Origin: Mytilus californianus
Taxonomy: Eukaryota; Mollusca; Bivalvia; Mytilida; Mytilidae
Assembly (NCBI RefSeq): GCF_021869535.1
Contig: NW_026262712.1
Span: 47,660,884 to 47,724,883, forward strand
Direction: 5' to 3'
Length of the DNA stretch: 64,000 nucleotides
A program made the translations under genes and the position numbers. The notes under the pieces were generated by a model that was not told the DNA's origin, ran no database searches, and saw only the letters and a list, made by a program, of their open reading frames with translations. Shown here one piece after another: positions 44,204 through 57,660 of the stretch (positions are counted from its first letter, which is position 1; each line of letters starts with the position of its first letter).

Positions 44204-46254
44204 ACAACATTATATAAAACACAACAAAGAGGGGCCAGCTTCTGATTAAACTTGCGTGGGGTATGGATGAACACACAGTCACGTTTGTTCGGAATTGGCT
44301 AATTAGATCCATTGCTTCGGCTTCGTGTATAAAGGGTGCCATGTTTCTTCATGTTAAAGAACCCTTGCAAAATTTCTGGTTTTTACAACATTCCTTCTCT
44401 TTTTATTGGCATTCTAACTTTTTCCATCACGTTTGACCATTTTTGCAGAATTCTAAGCTACCTTTAGGATTAATAAATTTGTTTTAATCTTTACTATGCA
44501 TATCATATTTGCCTCTAGCATATATAGACGTTAAATAAAAAAGAATCAAGCAAACCATATTTTCCTTCATTTACTTCTGTCAAAAACTGAACTGCATCAG
44601 ATGCATGAGACATTGACAAGAACAATTTACATTGTTTCAAACTAGATTTACTGCCATTCAAACTAATCTAAGAGTTAACATGTGATCATAAGTCATACAC
44701 ACATTGCTTAACTACTGACTGAATTTACAATAGGAAAAAGTTTTAATGTCTACAAATGAATAATTGTCATTGGTATTGTTCATATACTGTACATTTGACT
44801 GTATTATTATGCATACAACTTCAACTGATCTCCCACATGTCTATATTTAAAATTCAGAACTGACTCCTTTAAAAAAACACACGATACATCATGATGTAGG
44901 AACTTTTACAAATCTGTTTGGCAGATGTTATGTATGTATGAGGGTATTGATGGGAGGTCATCCTTAATTTCTGTATTCTTTTCAATTTGTAGAGCATTTT
45001 TTCTGTATCATCAAAAGTAACGCTTATTCTGTACAATTTTAATGAATTTAATGAAAACGACTTCAAACTATTACATTGTTCAGCAATTAGATGATTTCTT
45101 TATTCTAAACATCGTTCATATTATGTGATCAGTATATTGTACTACTTAATTTTTTATTTACCAGAGTTAATCTGTATATATTTTTTCAACCCATTATAAT
45201 TTATTCCATTTTTTTGGATCGTTTTTCTGTATTTGTTCTTTTTTTAATATTATTCTCTAAACCCATCCTTACCTCATCTATTAATAATTTTAAAATTATA
45301 ACTAATATGAACGTTACAGTACTCTCCGTTTGCCTTGAATAAACTATGAATTTGTGTTTAAAGTCAATGTACCATGACAGATGAATAAAGGGATGCATCG
45401 TTATCAGATGTGTATGTCTTGATAAGGAAGCACACTACATGTGTTTTTAGTTGAACGTACCACCAACAGCCCTTGTTTGACATAAATCAGCATATTAAAC
45501 GGAATGTTTAATCAGGTTTTTGCGGTCAGAATAAATTTGAATTGCCATTTTGTTAAGCACAACCCAGAATGTGACGTACATCATCGGGTTTGTACTTACA
45601 TGAGCAGCACGACGAGTGCAGCATGTGGAGCAAGATCTCTGCTTATTCTGCCTGAGCAGCTGAGATCGTCCCCGGTTTTCGGTGCGGCTCGTGTTCTCAG
45701 TTTTTAGTTTTCTATATCGTGTTTTGTTAACTGTTATTTGTATTTTGATTATTTTTCTGTTTTTGCGATTACATTGTTAATTTGTTGATGACTAATGAGT
45801 TTTAATATCTCTTTATTCTTCCGCCTCGCCTCTTTAATATGACCAGATTCATTAAACAATCCATACAATGTACAGTAATGCATTTTTGTTACTACGAGTT
45901 TACTGTCTCTTAAGAACACTTAGTATGTGTGTCAAAAGTGTTATTTTCGATTGTGTCCCTGGGTCTCATGCTTCATTTTTTTTCTAGACATCTAATATGT
46001 TATAAATATAATATATATATATATCATAGTCTTCAAAATGAGTGCTCATATTTACAATTATTTATTAATTGCAATATACCTGTACATTCATGTCACGTGA
46101 ATAAGCAATAAAGAGACGAATGTCCAGTAATGGTTATCAGAGTAATTATAGCAACTTATGCAAATAAAGATATAGGGCTGAACAGATTAAGAATGTGATT
46201 TAGATTCCTTACAACTTTTTCCCCTTCTCGTTCCCTTTGGAGTCATGCAATTCT
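44204..46254. other. Copy A-only block, no gene
   Basis: Absent from copy B, where 60360 and 60365 are adjacent. It contains the dispersed fragment at 45590-45720 ('gagcagcacgacgagtgcag', 'agctgagatcgtccccggt') and a (ta) run near 46009-46022. No exon recognised. Confidence 0.5.
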
Positions 46255-46660
46255 CTCAGTTATAGGTTTTGCTTTGATTTGTATTTTATAAATGGAGTTT
46301 TTAGATCTGATTATCGATAGACTACTGTTACCTCTAATTCCTTAATATATAAATCCATAAAGTATAAAAAAAACATTACCGAACTCCACGATGAATTCAA
46401 ATTCAAGAAGTCCATAAAACCATAGACTATATAACCAAACAGAAAGATAAAAAACAAATGTCATATTCCTGACCTGTTACAGGAATTTTCCGAAGAAAAT
46501 GGTGTGTTTAACCTAGTTTAATAGATAGCTAAGTCCGTTGATTTAGTAAATAAAATCCAATTTTAAACAAAAGAAATAGAATTGTATGCAATCGAAAGAA
46601 AAGAAAAACAACTTTTTTTGATAATGATTGATGAAAATGATATTATCTTACCAACAGAAC

Positions 46661-48004
46661 AAATGAAACATTTTGAGTTTGAGCAGAAATCACTGAACTA
46701 AGATATTTAATAAAAAAAAATTAATTTCTTTTAGATTTCTGAACAATGTAAGACTGGAACTAGGAAATGACTGGAGTAGTTAAGACGTTTTTATGTTTTT
46801 TTTTCATATTGCATGTATTTGTTCACAACCCTTTAATAAAGAATGTATTTATACATTATATTGATAAATATATATACTATCTATGTATAAGACTACGTAT
46901 TGTTACTATTTCTAATTGAAGGAGTAGATTCAATACGGCCGTAATATGGCCTCTAAGTCTACTATACTAAATTTCAGATTTGGATATACATGTGTAATAC
47001 AAAATAAGGAGATGCGGTATGATTGACTTTTAGACCAACTATCCGCCAGAGATCAAATGATGTAGATGTTAGCAATTATCGGTTACCGTACGACATGGAC
47101 GTAAAACTGAATGCAAAATGGAACCTTATCTTAGGTACACGTTTTGATCATGGCGAGAGTGTCCAAAAGGCAACGTCATAATACATGATATAAATGTTCT
47201 TTGAAGTTAATATCAATTATAAATTGCATGGGTCTTATTTTACTGCGACGGTTTTACAATTTTACCTCCCAGTTTTACACAACAGTTGAGCTTACCTTTG
47301 CTATTTTGTTATTGTAACTGGTGGCATACCAGGTTTAATCCACCGTTTTCGACATCAGGAAATGCCTGTACTGAAATTCATGCAACATTCGTCAACAACA
47401 ATAAGTCAGGAATATGACAGTTGTTTTCCATTCGTTTGATGTGTATGAGCTTTTGATTTGACATTTGATAAGGGACTTTCCAATTTGAATTTTCCTTGGA
47501 GTTCGGTATTTTTGTTATTTTACTTCATACGTAACGAGCATTTTATTCATACCATGATGGAATGATTTAAGTAGTTTTTTTCTGATCACAAAGCTTCGCA
47601 ACTATCTTTCTTGCACATACAAGGACTTCATCATTGTCCGGACTTTCGAAGCTCTGTAAACCACTGTTATCATCGTAGATTTATCACCTACCCCAAACAG
47701 AGAAGAAGTTATGTCGCATCTAGTAAGAGCATGTACAGCAAGCAGTAGTTTACAAATAGTTGGGGAAAGGTAGGCACATACTTGGTGAATAGGTGAAAAT
47801 ATTTGCTAGTCCTTCACACTGCTAATGCCATATGTTACTCATCTGCACCCACAACTCACTTGTATGTGTCATCTGTTTGTAGTAGTGAACACACAAAACA
47901 ACCACATCCGTATCACAGATCCGTATGATTATTCTGCCGCTCTTTTCCATTTTTTTAAGGTTCGTGTCAAAGTATAAAGCATGAGGTGTCATACCAGTAC
48001 ATAT
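46661..48004. other. Spacer between the two duplication copies
   Basis: No gene. 46998-47095 is a short mussel-type repeat copy ('ggagatgcggtatgattgac', 'gatgtagatgttagcaatta'). 47335-47530 is a copy of the 'aaatgcctgtac...gttttccattcgtttgat' repeat. The rest is AT-rich with nothing recognised. Confidence 0.5.
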
Positions 48005-48963
48005 TTAATATTGCCTGTACCTGCTTTTCGACGCATGATTACTAATGTAGCTACATGTCTTGTAACTTGCTTATACTTATGCATTCTGCTTGTTATGAAT
48101 TATGAAATTCTAAGTAGCCTTATCGTATTGTTCTAAATCGTTATTAATGTGCTTATATATGAAATTTTAAAGGTGCTACTAACCCATATTCTCTCTCTAT
48201 TTCAATGTGAGTAAGTAAATAAGTAATTTCTAAAAAAAAAAAAGTCCAAACATTGAACAATTATCAATTTCAAAATGAACATATTTCATGTAATTGTAAA
48301 ATGGAATAAAATTATAAAAACAACAATACATTGAACAACACAATTAAAATCGCTTAACCACGGCCGAGTTGATTAGAGTTAAGTCCTATATTATATGTTA
48401 CAAATGTACTACAAAGAATTCAAACTCATCAGTCGAAAATAAGGTGTAAATTGTACATATGTACCGATTCTAAATAAAATTTATTTACTTTCTTACATAG
48501 AGCATACGTTTAACACTTCGGTACAAAATATATTTTATGATTTGTATTGCATTTCACATTAAATTAATATTACGACAAATCTATTTCCGGCATCAGATCT
48601 GTGTCCTTTTCTCAAATCTGTGTCTCCTGACGTCATGAAACCCAAATCAGTGGCCTTTTTTGTATCCTATTCGTCACGAAGACTTCTAATGTAACACTAT
48701 GAAACTTATGCCCCTTTGCTTCATATTAAATCTGTTTGAGCATTAATGCAATAATGCTTCGTTACTTATTTGACTAGCATGACAAAAGCGTAGGAACAGT
48801 GCTGAAATATCGGAAAAGTCTTTTTCTGAGGTCATTTTTAGTTATGCTCTTTTTATTTAGACAACTTCGCTTAATTACTTCGTACCTGTTACAGTAATTA
48901 TTAGTAAAGGCCTTACAATGGCGTACATGCATATAGAAAGAATTAATAACAACGTTTATGTAA

Positions 48964-49088
48964 ACACCAGTAATCAGTTTCACAAAAAAACTTACGACTA
49001 AAATTGATCGAAAGTCATGGACAACTCAGTATACTTACAATCAGCTTTAGTCGTATCTATCATTTTTTGTGAAACTAATCACTGGTAT
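48964..49088. repeat. Foldback hairpin, copy B partner of 30282-30406
   Basis: 'acaccagtaatcagtttcac' and 'aacttacgactaaaattgat' on the left, 'gctttagtcgtatctatc' and 'gtgaaactaatcactggt' on the right. Confidence 0.8.
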
Positions 49089-49720
49089 TTAAACGTGATT
49101 GTGTGTGTCACTGGCTGCCGACATCACAGATTTCTGGCAAGTGCAGTATGTCAGGGGCCTTTTAATGAAGATGTACATAATTACTATCTTTACTTATTAC
49201 CATTCATAAAATAAAAGTTTACAGGAATTTGTTTTAAATATGATTTATAGATCCAATCAACAAGTATCTTATATTCAAAGATTACGTATATTCAGAGGTC
49301 ATGGCATCAAATAATCGAAAAAAAAAAGGTTATTTGTTGTCTTTTGCACAAAACTTTAGTTCTGTTGCTCATCAAAATAAATACGAAAACACTATTCGTA
49401 CAAGTTAAACAGTTTAGAGTAACATACGATCAATTCACCCAAAGATTTGTTTTGTAATAAGAATCTTGAAAAACCGTCTAAGATATGTTAGAACTTGTCA
49501 CGTGGTATATACTCTTCTCAATGCTGTTTTAGTCCTCTACATGTCTTTTGATGTTTTTTATTGTTTTGAAATGTACGTCTCCTATTAAAATCATCCATGG
49601 CAAAGCAGAATAAGTATCAGTGTCAAGCGTATTACCCTTTCCTACAAGTTTTGTAACGTAAATTCAACAGAACTGACGAGTTTAAACATTTTAAATGTGA
49701 ATTTTGTTCTTTATATTCAG

Positions 49721-49815
49721 CTTATCTTTGTTATACAGTTTTTTGTGGTGTTGGTTCTTGATCTTATGGAATTTGCTCGTGTCCTAGTGGATATTATGGA
49801 GTTAGCTGTGAAAAC
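49721..49815 (+). pseudogene. EGF1 pseudo-exon (copy B)
   Basis: The acceptor 'tctttatattcag' is kept (ends 49720). In frame the sequence reads (A)YLCYTVFCGVGS and then a TGA where EGF1 has the third Cys codon (TGC), so the module is broken and translation would stop. The donor is gone: a deletion of about 95 bp joins 'gaaaac' to 'catagtgaaacactt', removing the splice site and the start of the intron. Confidence 0.88.
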
Positions 49816-50624
49816 CATAGTGAAACACTTTTAAGCTATAGAGTTAAACGAGCGTTGCAAATTTTTAATTAAAGTTATAATAGAAAAATATTCTAAAAAA
49901 TTCTTTATGTGTTGGAGATCTTTGCATACTAAACATACATTCATACAGATCTAGATATTAACCCTGAATGTCTGTATATGCATTTTACAAATCTTATTAA
50001 AATTATGAATTAATATAACTAGGAGTATTTTGTAGAGTGAGTTAAAGTATTATGGATAAAATGTCTACTACATGTACATACAACCAACATTAAAAAAACG
50101 ATGTCAAAAATTTAGCACCACCAGTTATTGTTAAGATACATGTATAGTAACAATTTTCAAAATGGAAACTTCTTCTCCTTAAATTTATATCAACAAATAC
50201 GTTATTAGAATCTAAACATTGCGAAATTCATATATTTTTACCAAATTAAGTGAGAAATAATATTATAGAATATTGCAAGCTGACTTTCCATTACGTTCTG
50301 TGGAAATATTACATTGCTTATAAATAAGATGTGGTATGAGTGCCAATTAGACAACTATTTATCTAACATGTCCAAGTCACAATGTGTAAAAAGTAAACAA
50401 TTATAGGTCAAAGTACGGCCTTCAACACAGAGCCTTGGCTCACACCGAACAGAAAGCTATAAAGGACCTCAAAAAGACTAGTATAAAACAATTCAAACAG
50501 GAAAACCAATGGTCTTATCTATATAAAAAACAAGAAACAAGAAACACTTACGTGTATACAATATTAATATCTACAATATTAATATCTATACACATTGAGT
50601 TGCAAAGTTTAATTCATTGCAAAG
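49816..50624 (+). other. Intron remnant in copy B
   Basis: Collinear with 30905-31728 of copy A. 50320-50540 is the shared mussel-type repeat. No additional exon. Confidence 0.6.
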
Positions 50625-50731
50625 ATGATCCAAGTTGCCCTGGTTACGGTGTAAGCTGTGGTGTTGGTAGCTGCTCAAGTGGAAAATGTTCTTGTAAAGG
50701 TGGTTAAACTCTGGTAGCAGTTGCAAAACTT
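50625..50731 (+). pseudogene. EGF2 pseudo-exon (copy B)
   Basis: Acceptor weakened from 'tgcacag' to 'tgcaaag' (ends 50624); donor 'gtaagt' kept at 50732. The exon is 107 nt rather than 96: a 9-nt insertion after DPSC and a 2-nt insertion in 'ggtggttaaactctgg' that creates a TAA and shifts the frame. Other changes include GTC to GSC, GIC to GKC and SCPGG to SCKGG. Confidence 0.88.
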
Positions 50732-52108
50732 GTAAGTATCGATATTTGTATACATTTGTTACAACTGGCACCGCTGGAACAAAATGAAAGTTTAATCTTA
50801 TTTGCACGATTTGACCAGTTTTCTTTTTACACATTTGAAAATAGATTTGGAGTAGAAGTATACAAAATGTAGTTTATGACACGATTGATTGATTTTTATT
50901 ATGGAACCAACTCTCTTTATCAAAAGTTGAACTGAGTATTCGAGTAAAAACGTTAAAGGATAAAAAATGTCCAATACATTTGACAAACTGTAGTATATAT
51001 TGTGATATGTTTAATACAAATGATAGGCCACCGACATTTTGTATGGATTGCACAAAGGAATGGCATCATCACGTGAACAGAATTTAAACTAAAGGATAGA
51101 ATTTTTAAAATAATATATGAAGAAAAAGCTCTAATAAATGCTTTTAAAAAACCCCAAAAAGAAGAAATGGAACTGTTTTTGCTGCTATAATATATCATAG
51201 GAAATAATCATGTAGATTCCTTTGTAAATTAAACAATTTCTTAACTTCCCTAAATACGCTTTGATCAACAAATTTATAAATCAAGCAAAAATATTCTATC
51301 TTAAAAGTATGTGAAAATCTTTTCTTTTTAATGACAATTTTTATTAGTAAATTGCATTCTTGCATTCTAATATGCTGACTTGATTGAAAATCTAAACCTA
51401 TTGTGTTATGCTATTTTACTATCCAAGATGGCAAAGACTCCTATACCACCTAACGTCCCTTTTGGTTCAATACCTCTTTAATATTGAAACAATTCAGGCT
51501 TTCAATGTTTAGGTTTTGAATGTTACGGACAAAAAGTAATCCAGAAAAGTGTTTTGGATACTCCAAATCTATATTTTTTTTCGTTTGTTTTCAAAAATGT
51601 GCCTGGTAATAGGCAAAACACGGACTCGTTATTGAGTTTTCAATTTGCCTTAACATGTTAATGTGCAGACATCATGGCAAATCGGATTTTGATATCTTCA
51701 AAGGTACTTGTGGATCGCGCGAGGCTGCGTATTTATATATCCGGCACAGGCAAACGGAAATGGTGTTTATTGTATGATGGGAGATGTCCAAATGACTATA
51801 TATTAAATACCCCGGTCAACCCTTTAGATCGTTTAGGTCATGCTTATGTTTGTAAATTTCTATATTGATTTGAGAAATCCAATGTCCCTCGGCCAACAAA
51901 TGTTTTTACACTAAGGCAATATTATGAAACATATACAAGTCTTCATTTAAACATGAAGTTTTGCAAATAAATTCCATTTCTATAAAAACCTTTGCTGACT
52001 CATTCAATTTTCGAATTGCTGTTAGCAAACTTACGATTAATTGATCCCACAAAGTTAAGCACATTAAAAACGACTATGATTACTGTGATAATGATGTATT
52101 TTATACAG
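50732..52108 (+). other. Intron remnant in copy B
   Basis: Collinear with 31825-33535 of copy A but lacking the 31985-32332 insertion. Nothing else recognised. Confidence 0.6.
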
Positions 52109-52204
52109 ATGATCCATGTTACAATATAAACTGTGGTGTTGGTACCTGTTCCGGTGGAATCTGCTCCTGTCCAGGAGGATGCGCTGGAAGTAACTGCTAA
52201 ACTT
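52109..52204 (+). pseudogene. EGF3 pseudo-exon (copy B)
   Basis: Length 96 nt and acceptor 'atgtattttatacag' are kept. The codon after the last Cys is TAA (CAA in copy A), a premature stop. Tyr-to-Cys adds an unpaired cysteine (GGCAGSNC for GGYSGSNC). The donor has decayed from gtaagc/gtaagt to 'gttagt'. Confidence 0.88.
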
Positions 52205-53708
52205 GTTAGTGTGTCATAAATGTTCAACTAAGCAATAAAAGTATTTTTGTTTAGAAATTTAAGTGAAGCCAACAAAAAAATGACAACTATGACTATTTTT
52301 CTTTCTCCTTTTCTTTTCTGCAAACTAAATGTGAAAATTTTAAGATAAAAGATGAGCACTGCAAACTTTTAGTTATACTCGCAAATACTCAGAAAACCCC
52401 TTGAGATGATCAGAGTGACGAATTTGTCCTACTTAACATACATGAATACAGATCTAGATCCTATCCCTGAAGGCTTGTAAATGCATTGAAAAAAATGTTT
52501 GGTTGTTTACTGTAGAATGTGAAAAGTTCAAATGAACACATTTCAAATACCGCAGTCAACACTCTAGGTCGTATAGGTCATATTTATTCAATAAATTTCA
52601 ACATTCATTTGATAATCCAATGTTTTATGGTGATGTCCCTCGGCCTTTACATGCTATAACACACAGTCAATATAATCAAATATATAATAATATAAACGTT
52701 ACCAATTTTACTGCACCAGATGCGCATTTCGACAATTAATGTCTCTTTAGTGATGCTCGAGGCCAAAATATTTAAAAATCCAAAACTTAATACAAACGTT
52801 GAAGAACTGATCAACTAAAAGGACCTAAAGTTTTGCAAAAAACGGACAATAAATAAGACCTTTGCCCGAGAGAGATATATATGTTCTAATTTTAAATGAT
52901 TTCAAAAATGTAATAATAGCAAAACTTAATCAAAACAGTATCCGTATTATCACGCAAGTACCAAAGTTTTGGCTACGTGGCTGATAATACCCTCGGTTCA
53001 CCAGCAGAGGTATCGACCCAATGGTAGTAAATAATATAAACGGTGCTTATATAACTGCATTAGATGCGCTTTTTTACAATAAATGTCTCTTCAGTGATGC
53101 TTGAGGCCAACATGTTTGAAAATCCAAAACCTAGTACAAACGTTGAAGAACTGATCAACCAAAAGGACTAAAAGTATAGTCAAAACGGGGAATCAGAGCT
53201 TTGCATGAGCAAGAAATATTTCTTAATTTCAAATAATTTCTAAAATTTAATAACAGTAAAATTTTATCAAAACAATATCCGTATTATCATGCCGGTAGCG
53301 AAGTCAATGGCTATTTGGCTGATGATAACCTCGGGCAATAACAGTTCACCAGCAGAGATATCGGCCCAATGGAAGTAATAATATAAACGGTACAAATGTC
53401 ACTGCATCACATGCTCATTTTGACAGTTAATGTCTCTTTAGTAATGTTCGAGGCCAAAATATTTAAAAGTCCGAAATCTAATACAAATGTTGAAGAATTG
53501 GTCAACCAAAAGGACTAAAAGTTTAGTCAAAACCGAACAAGGAATCAGAGCTTTGCATGAGCGAGATATATTTCTTAATTCAAAATGATTTCTAAAATTA
53601 AATAACAGTTAAATTCAATCAAACCAATATCCGTATTATCATGCCAGTACCGAAGTTCTAGCTACTAAGCTGATGATACCCTAGGGGACGAAGAGTCTTC
53701 ATAAACAG
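52205..53708 (+). repeat. Copy B intron with a 345-bp unit present three times
   Basis: 'aatataaacg(g/t)tac...' occurs at about 52686, 53031 and 53377, each followed by 'gatgc(t/g)cgaggccaa', 'acaaa(c/t)gttgaagaa' and 'tccgtattatcacg/atg', then 'gctgatgataccct'. Copy A has a single partial unit (35010-35160). The last unit runs right up to the EGF5 pseudo-exon and replaces its original acceptor region. The stretch holding EGF4 in copy A is missing near 52490. Confidence 0.8.
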
Positions 53709-53804
53709 ATGATCCATGTTACAATATAAACTGTGGTGTTGGTACCTGTTCCGGTTGAACCTGCTCCTTCCCAGGAGGATACGCTGGAAGTATTTGCCAA
53801 ACAT
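53709..53804 (+). pseudogene. EGF5 pseudo-exon (copy B)
   Basis: 96 nt with a TGA replacing a Gly codon in the CSGGTC loop ('ccggttgaacctgc') and Phe replacing the fifth Cys ('tgctccttccca'). The donor has decayed to 'gttagt' and the acceptor context differs ('gtcttcataaacag'). A translated product from this region is not expected. Confidence 0.88.
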
Positions 53805-55239
53805 GTTAGTATGTCGTACATGTTAAATTACGCAATAGAAGTGTTTATCTACACATTTGTAAATGAATATAACATATAAATATGTGACTATTCCCCCGAA
53901 ACACTCCCCCTAAAAAAAAAACTTAAAAAATAAAAACAACCAAAAAACGAAAAAACAGTCTATCACAAATCTTTAAAAAATATTGATTTTTTAATAAATA
54001 AATTTTGCATTGCATTAAAAGACAAAACAACTGGTTGAGTTCATTTATGTCCACATTCAACAAACATTTATGAATATTCCACCAATCTGCTCTGCTTATT
54101 CCTTGAGACCCTTGAAACCGGACTGCAGTTTAAACAGTTTCCCCCCTCATACTGCTAAATGATTTCACATGGTCAGTGTCTAAACTCTTCGGTTTAAGTG
54201 GTGAATGATTAAATTTTGTGTAACGCAATAATCTAGAAGTTCATGACTAATCGTCTCAAGCCCTGTAATCGGAAGGTTAATTTAAAAAAGCAAAAATACA
54301 TTGAAAATGTCTGCCTGCTTTCACAAGCCGAATGTAAATTTTTAATCACAGATGATTTTTGCAATTCATTCTTAAAAGCATTAGACCGTATTTTTCTAAT
54401 TCAATAAAATGCAATAGGTTTTGCATACGAAACAGGATATACTTATTCCTTGATAGCACCAGATATTACTTTATGTTTTGATTCAAGTTTTAGGTATTAA
54501 CCAAAGCTTCCGTATTTTGTGTTCATTTTTGCACAAAACATATAAACAGGACGTAGGATAAACGTCAATGAGACATTAATCCAGTGACACAAAATCGAAG
54601 ACATCTATAGGTCAACCTACCGTCTGTAACAATAGACACGTGGCTTCACAACATGTTAAGCTCAAAATCGTCGTTAATTAAGAAAAGCTGTGAATATATC
54701 AATATTATGTAACGTGCAACACGATATGGTTACGGAAGAGCACTTTACTTTTTGACACAGACATAACTAAGATGTAATGAAAACAAATTACAAGCACAAC
54801 AATAATAAGCAATTTCATAATATAATGTTTTAAAAACTACACCCATAAAGGTCAAGCAACAAACAATACACGTTATAAACATACAACAAGAGAACAAATC
54901 AACATTTTACCATATAGAGAAGCTATATAAGAACAAATTATATAATTATATATGTATTATGAACCTGTCTGAAAGGGATCCGCAAATCTCTGTCCTAGAG
55001 ATTCAAATACGACAAACATGTACTTATTCATTGGAATAAAACAACATTGTCGCTGGACCCATTTAATAAATTAATTCCACAAACGAAACAGAAGTGGTAC
55101 TCATCCTTTAGGACTCAACATATACTGCTGTACCCATATTTTGACAATGTTACCTATTATGTCTGTTTTGTTCACGCATCGTTGTAAATATAATCGAATT
55201 TGATGCGACTGTCATACAAGTGAGAGGTTTAGCGCTATA

Positions 55240-55420
55240 AAACCAGGTTCAATCCACCATTTTCTACATTTGAAAATGCCTGTACCAAGTCAGGAGTATG
55301 ACAGTTGTTGTCCATTCGTTTGATGTGTTTTATAATTTGATTTTGCCATTTGATTAGGGACTTTCCGTTTTGAATTTTCCTCGGAGTTCAGTATTTTTTT
55401 TATTTTACTTTTTATTTATA
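55240..55420 (+). repeat. Dispersed repeat, copy B-specific
   Basis: 'aaatgcctgtaccaagtcag', 'gttgttgtccattcgtttga' and 'gggactttccgttttgaatt'. Related copies at 43405-43555 and 47335-47530. Copy A lacks it at the matching position (near 38585), so it inserted after the duplication or was lost from A. Confidence 0.65.
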
Positions 55421-56413
55421 ATTTTTGTTTACTCGTCAGAGATTATCATGTACACACATTGTAATTCCGCAGGAAAATTTTTTTTCTCGTATCACACACA
55501 ACGAAGTGTGATATGAATAACTGATACGCAAATATTCGTTAATTTGATTGACCTATCCTGCAATGTAATACGAAAATGAGACATATCCATTGGGTATTCG
55601 TTAGGAAAATGATGATTTTCAAAGGTCAGATTTCATCCATGACAACGAAGATTTGTTATGTTTTCAATAATATAAAAGATAAATAAAATGTTTCACCTGA
55701 ACATATTCGTTTTGTCAAACTTGAAACCATTCTGAAGCGTATAAAAATCTTGAAACCGTCTTACATTAACACTAGTCTTAGTTCGTGACACAATACTCTC
55801 AATGCTATAATAATAACCGACATATATTTGAACTGAAGCTTGCATAATAGGAAATATTTCACTAAGACAAAGATATTTTTAACATAAGAGAAATAGATTT
55901 TACAACTGGTGAGAATTGAACATTCCGTGATATAAACTCTCGTTAGTTAATCAAGATGATAATACTTAATACGCCAACTGATTGGTTTTATTATTTTGAA
56001 ATTAAATAGCTCGTGTTGATATAAACACGCCGGATATCCGGCTCCATATTCCTCGGTGAGATCCCAATCCCGAGGAGCAATTACACTTTGTTTAGTACAA
56101 CTCGTAAGTAAATTCTGGATCCGCTTCCCACAGAGGATTATGTGATTCGGAGCCAAAGTTTACGTACCCACCGTGTTACGGTTTCGTGTAATAGCGGAAC
56201 AGGAACTGTATACCATATTGAAACACCAAATCACCCAGAGTGTTGTGTTGTTTTTGCTTAAGTTTTCAGAGTTGTATTTTTTCTAAATATATTCAATCAT
56301 GATGTCCCATATTCCGACGTACATACCCGGTTTGATATCGATTAAGCTATATCCAAACCAGACTCAAGCGAGCTACCAATTCCAGCGAATTTCAAATTTT
56401 AACTTGTTATGAA

Positions 56414-56866
56414 TAAAGGCAACAGTAGTATACCGCTATTCGAAATTCATAAATCGATTGAGAAAAAAACAAATCCGGGTTACAAACTAAAACTGAGGGA
56501 TACACATCAAATATAAGAGGAGAACAACGACACAACAAAAACACAACACTAAAATGCAACACACACAGAAAAGAACTATAATATAACAATGGCCATTTTC
56601 CTGACTTGGTACAGGACATTTTAAGAAAAAACGGTGGGTTGAACCTGGTTTTGTGGCTAGCCAAACCTCCCGCTTTTATGGCAATGTTGAATATAACATT
56701 AAAATGACAAGATTACATGACAGGGCTACAATACAAATACATGGGAGAACATATAGGACAGAGACACACACAAATAACAGCTATCAAAAGGTACCAGGCC
56801 CACAATTTAATACGCCAGATGCGCGTTTCGTCTACATAAGACACATCAGTGACGCTCAAACCTATA
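56414..56866. mobile_element. Copy B-specific insertion (~450 bp), common bivalve repeat
   Basis: It interrupts sequence continuous in copy A ('ttatgaat|cttataattaac', near 39437). It contains 'ataccgctattcgaaattca', 'ccattttcctgacttggtac', 'ccaaacctcccgcttttatg' and 'gcgcgtttcgtctacataag', which I remember as frequent in Mytilus. Open frames inside it (56407-56664 minus, 56653-56871 plus) look incidental. Confidence 0.65.
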
Positions 56867-57621
56867 ATTAACATTGTGAAATTTAGTATTGTATGTTATT
56901 AAACAATGCATCATAACAATACATCTGTACACCGACAATATAAAAACAATATAAAACACAAACAATAACTGTGAAGAAAAATACCATCGCTATAACAATT
57001 AAATTATTTGAGTTGATAGTTGGGACCGAAAGTTAAAGCTTATTTATTTGTTAGCTGAAACATGATTTATTTTTTATTTTTGTGAATATAGTTGTTTAAA
57101 CAATTGCTTAAAAACTTCCTGTTATCGCGTTTTTGTTAAATTGACTGACACTGACACTGGCACACAGCATTTTATCATGTGTTTCCTGATACATGTGTAC
57201 GTTGAGATACATTGAAATTAATCTATAAGTATGTGAGGTTCTACTGTGCGGTGTGATAAGGCGTCTCTTTTCAATTAGATTGAGTCTGAATCACTTAAGC
57301 TAAATGGAATTAATCATAAATAAAATTGAAAGAGAAAATAACAAAAAAACGAACAAATAAATATATACATAAATAAAGACATTCAAGAACAAAAATGATT
57401 GAACAGATCAATGATAACAAAAACATGTATATTCGTTCCTCCTTAAAAATATGTATTATTTATTATCTATGACATCAATTATTCATCGGTGGTAGGGGGG
57501 TGTTTTTATAAAAATATAAAAGTAGCAGCAGTTGAGACAACTGAGTAAGAACCTATCTCGTCAAGTGTTGAACTTAAGTATGTTGCAGCTCTTGATAATA
57601 GGCTTTTGTCTATTCATGTTA

Positions 57622-57660
57622 GCGTGTCCATCTGGTTATGACTTACTTTCAAGGAGAATC
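57622..57660 (+). pseudogene. CTLD N-terminal pseudo-exon, truncated (copy B)
   Basis: After 'ctattcatgttag' the sequence reads (A)CPSGYDLLS and then breaks. A deletion of about 300 bp relative to copy A joins 'ctttcaag' to 'gagaatccacttctttac', intron sequence that in copy A lies near 42020. Most of the exon and its donor are lost. Confidence 0.85.

Larger units (their letters stand above)
29189..46660 (+). repeat. Segmental duplication, copy A (carries the intact gene)
   Basis: Collinear similarity to 48005-60845 starts at 'attgcctgtatctgcttttc' (29203; partner near 48013) and runs through all EGF and CTLD exons. It continues to 'aactgacaacgccatgg' (44160; partner 60319) and, after an A-only 2-kb block, to 46255-46660 (partner 60365-60845). 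Exons, introns and several repeats are shared. Copy A has extra blocks at 31985-32332, 33875-34795 (with EGF4), 36030-37935, 39760-40850 (with EGF6) and 44204-46254. Confidence 0.9.
53805..57621 (+). other. Copy B intron region without EGF6
   Basis: Collinear in pieces with 35284-41713. It lacks the satellite block (36030-37935) and the segment with EGF6 (39760-40850; the join is near 57170). It has its own insertions at about 55130-55420 and 56414-56866. Confidence 0.6.

Noticed and set aside
56407-56871. Open frames on both strands
   Set aside because: Both lie in a copy B-specific repeat insertion; no known domain.
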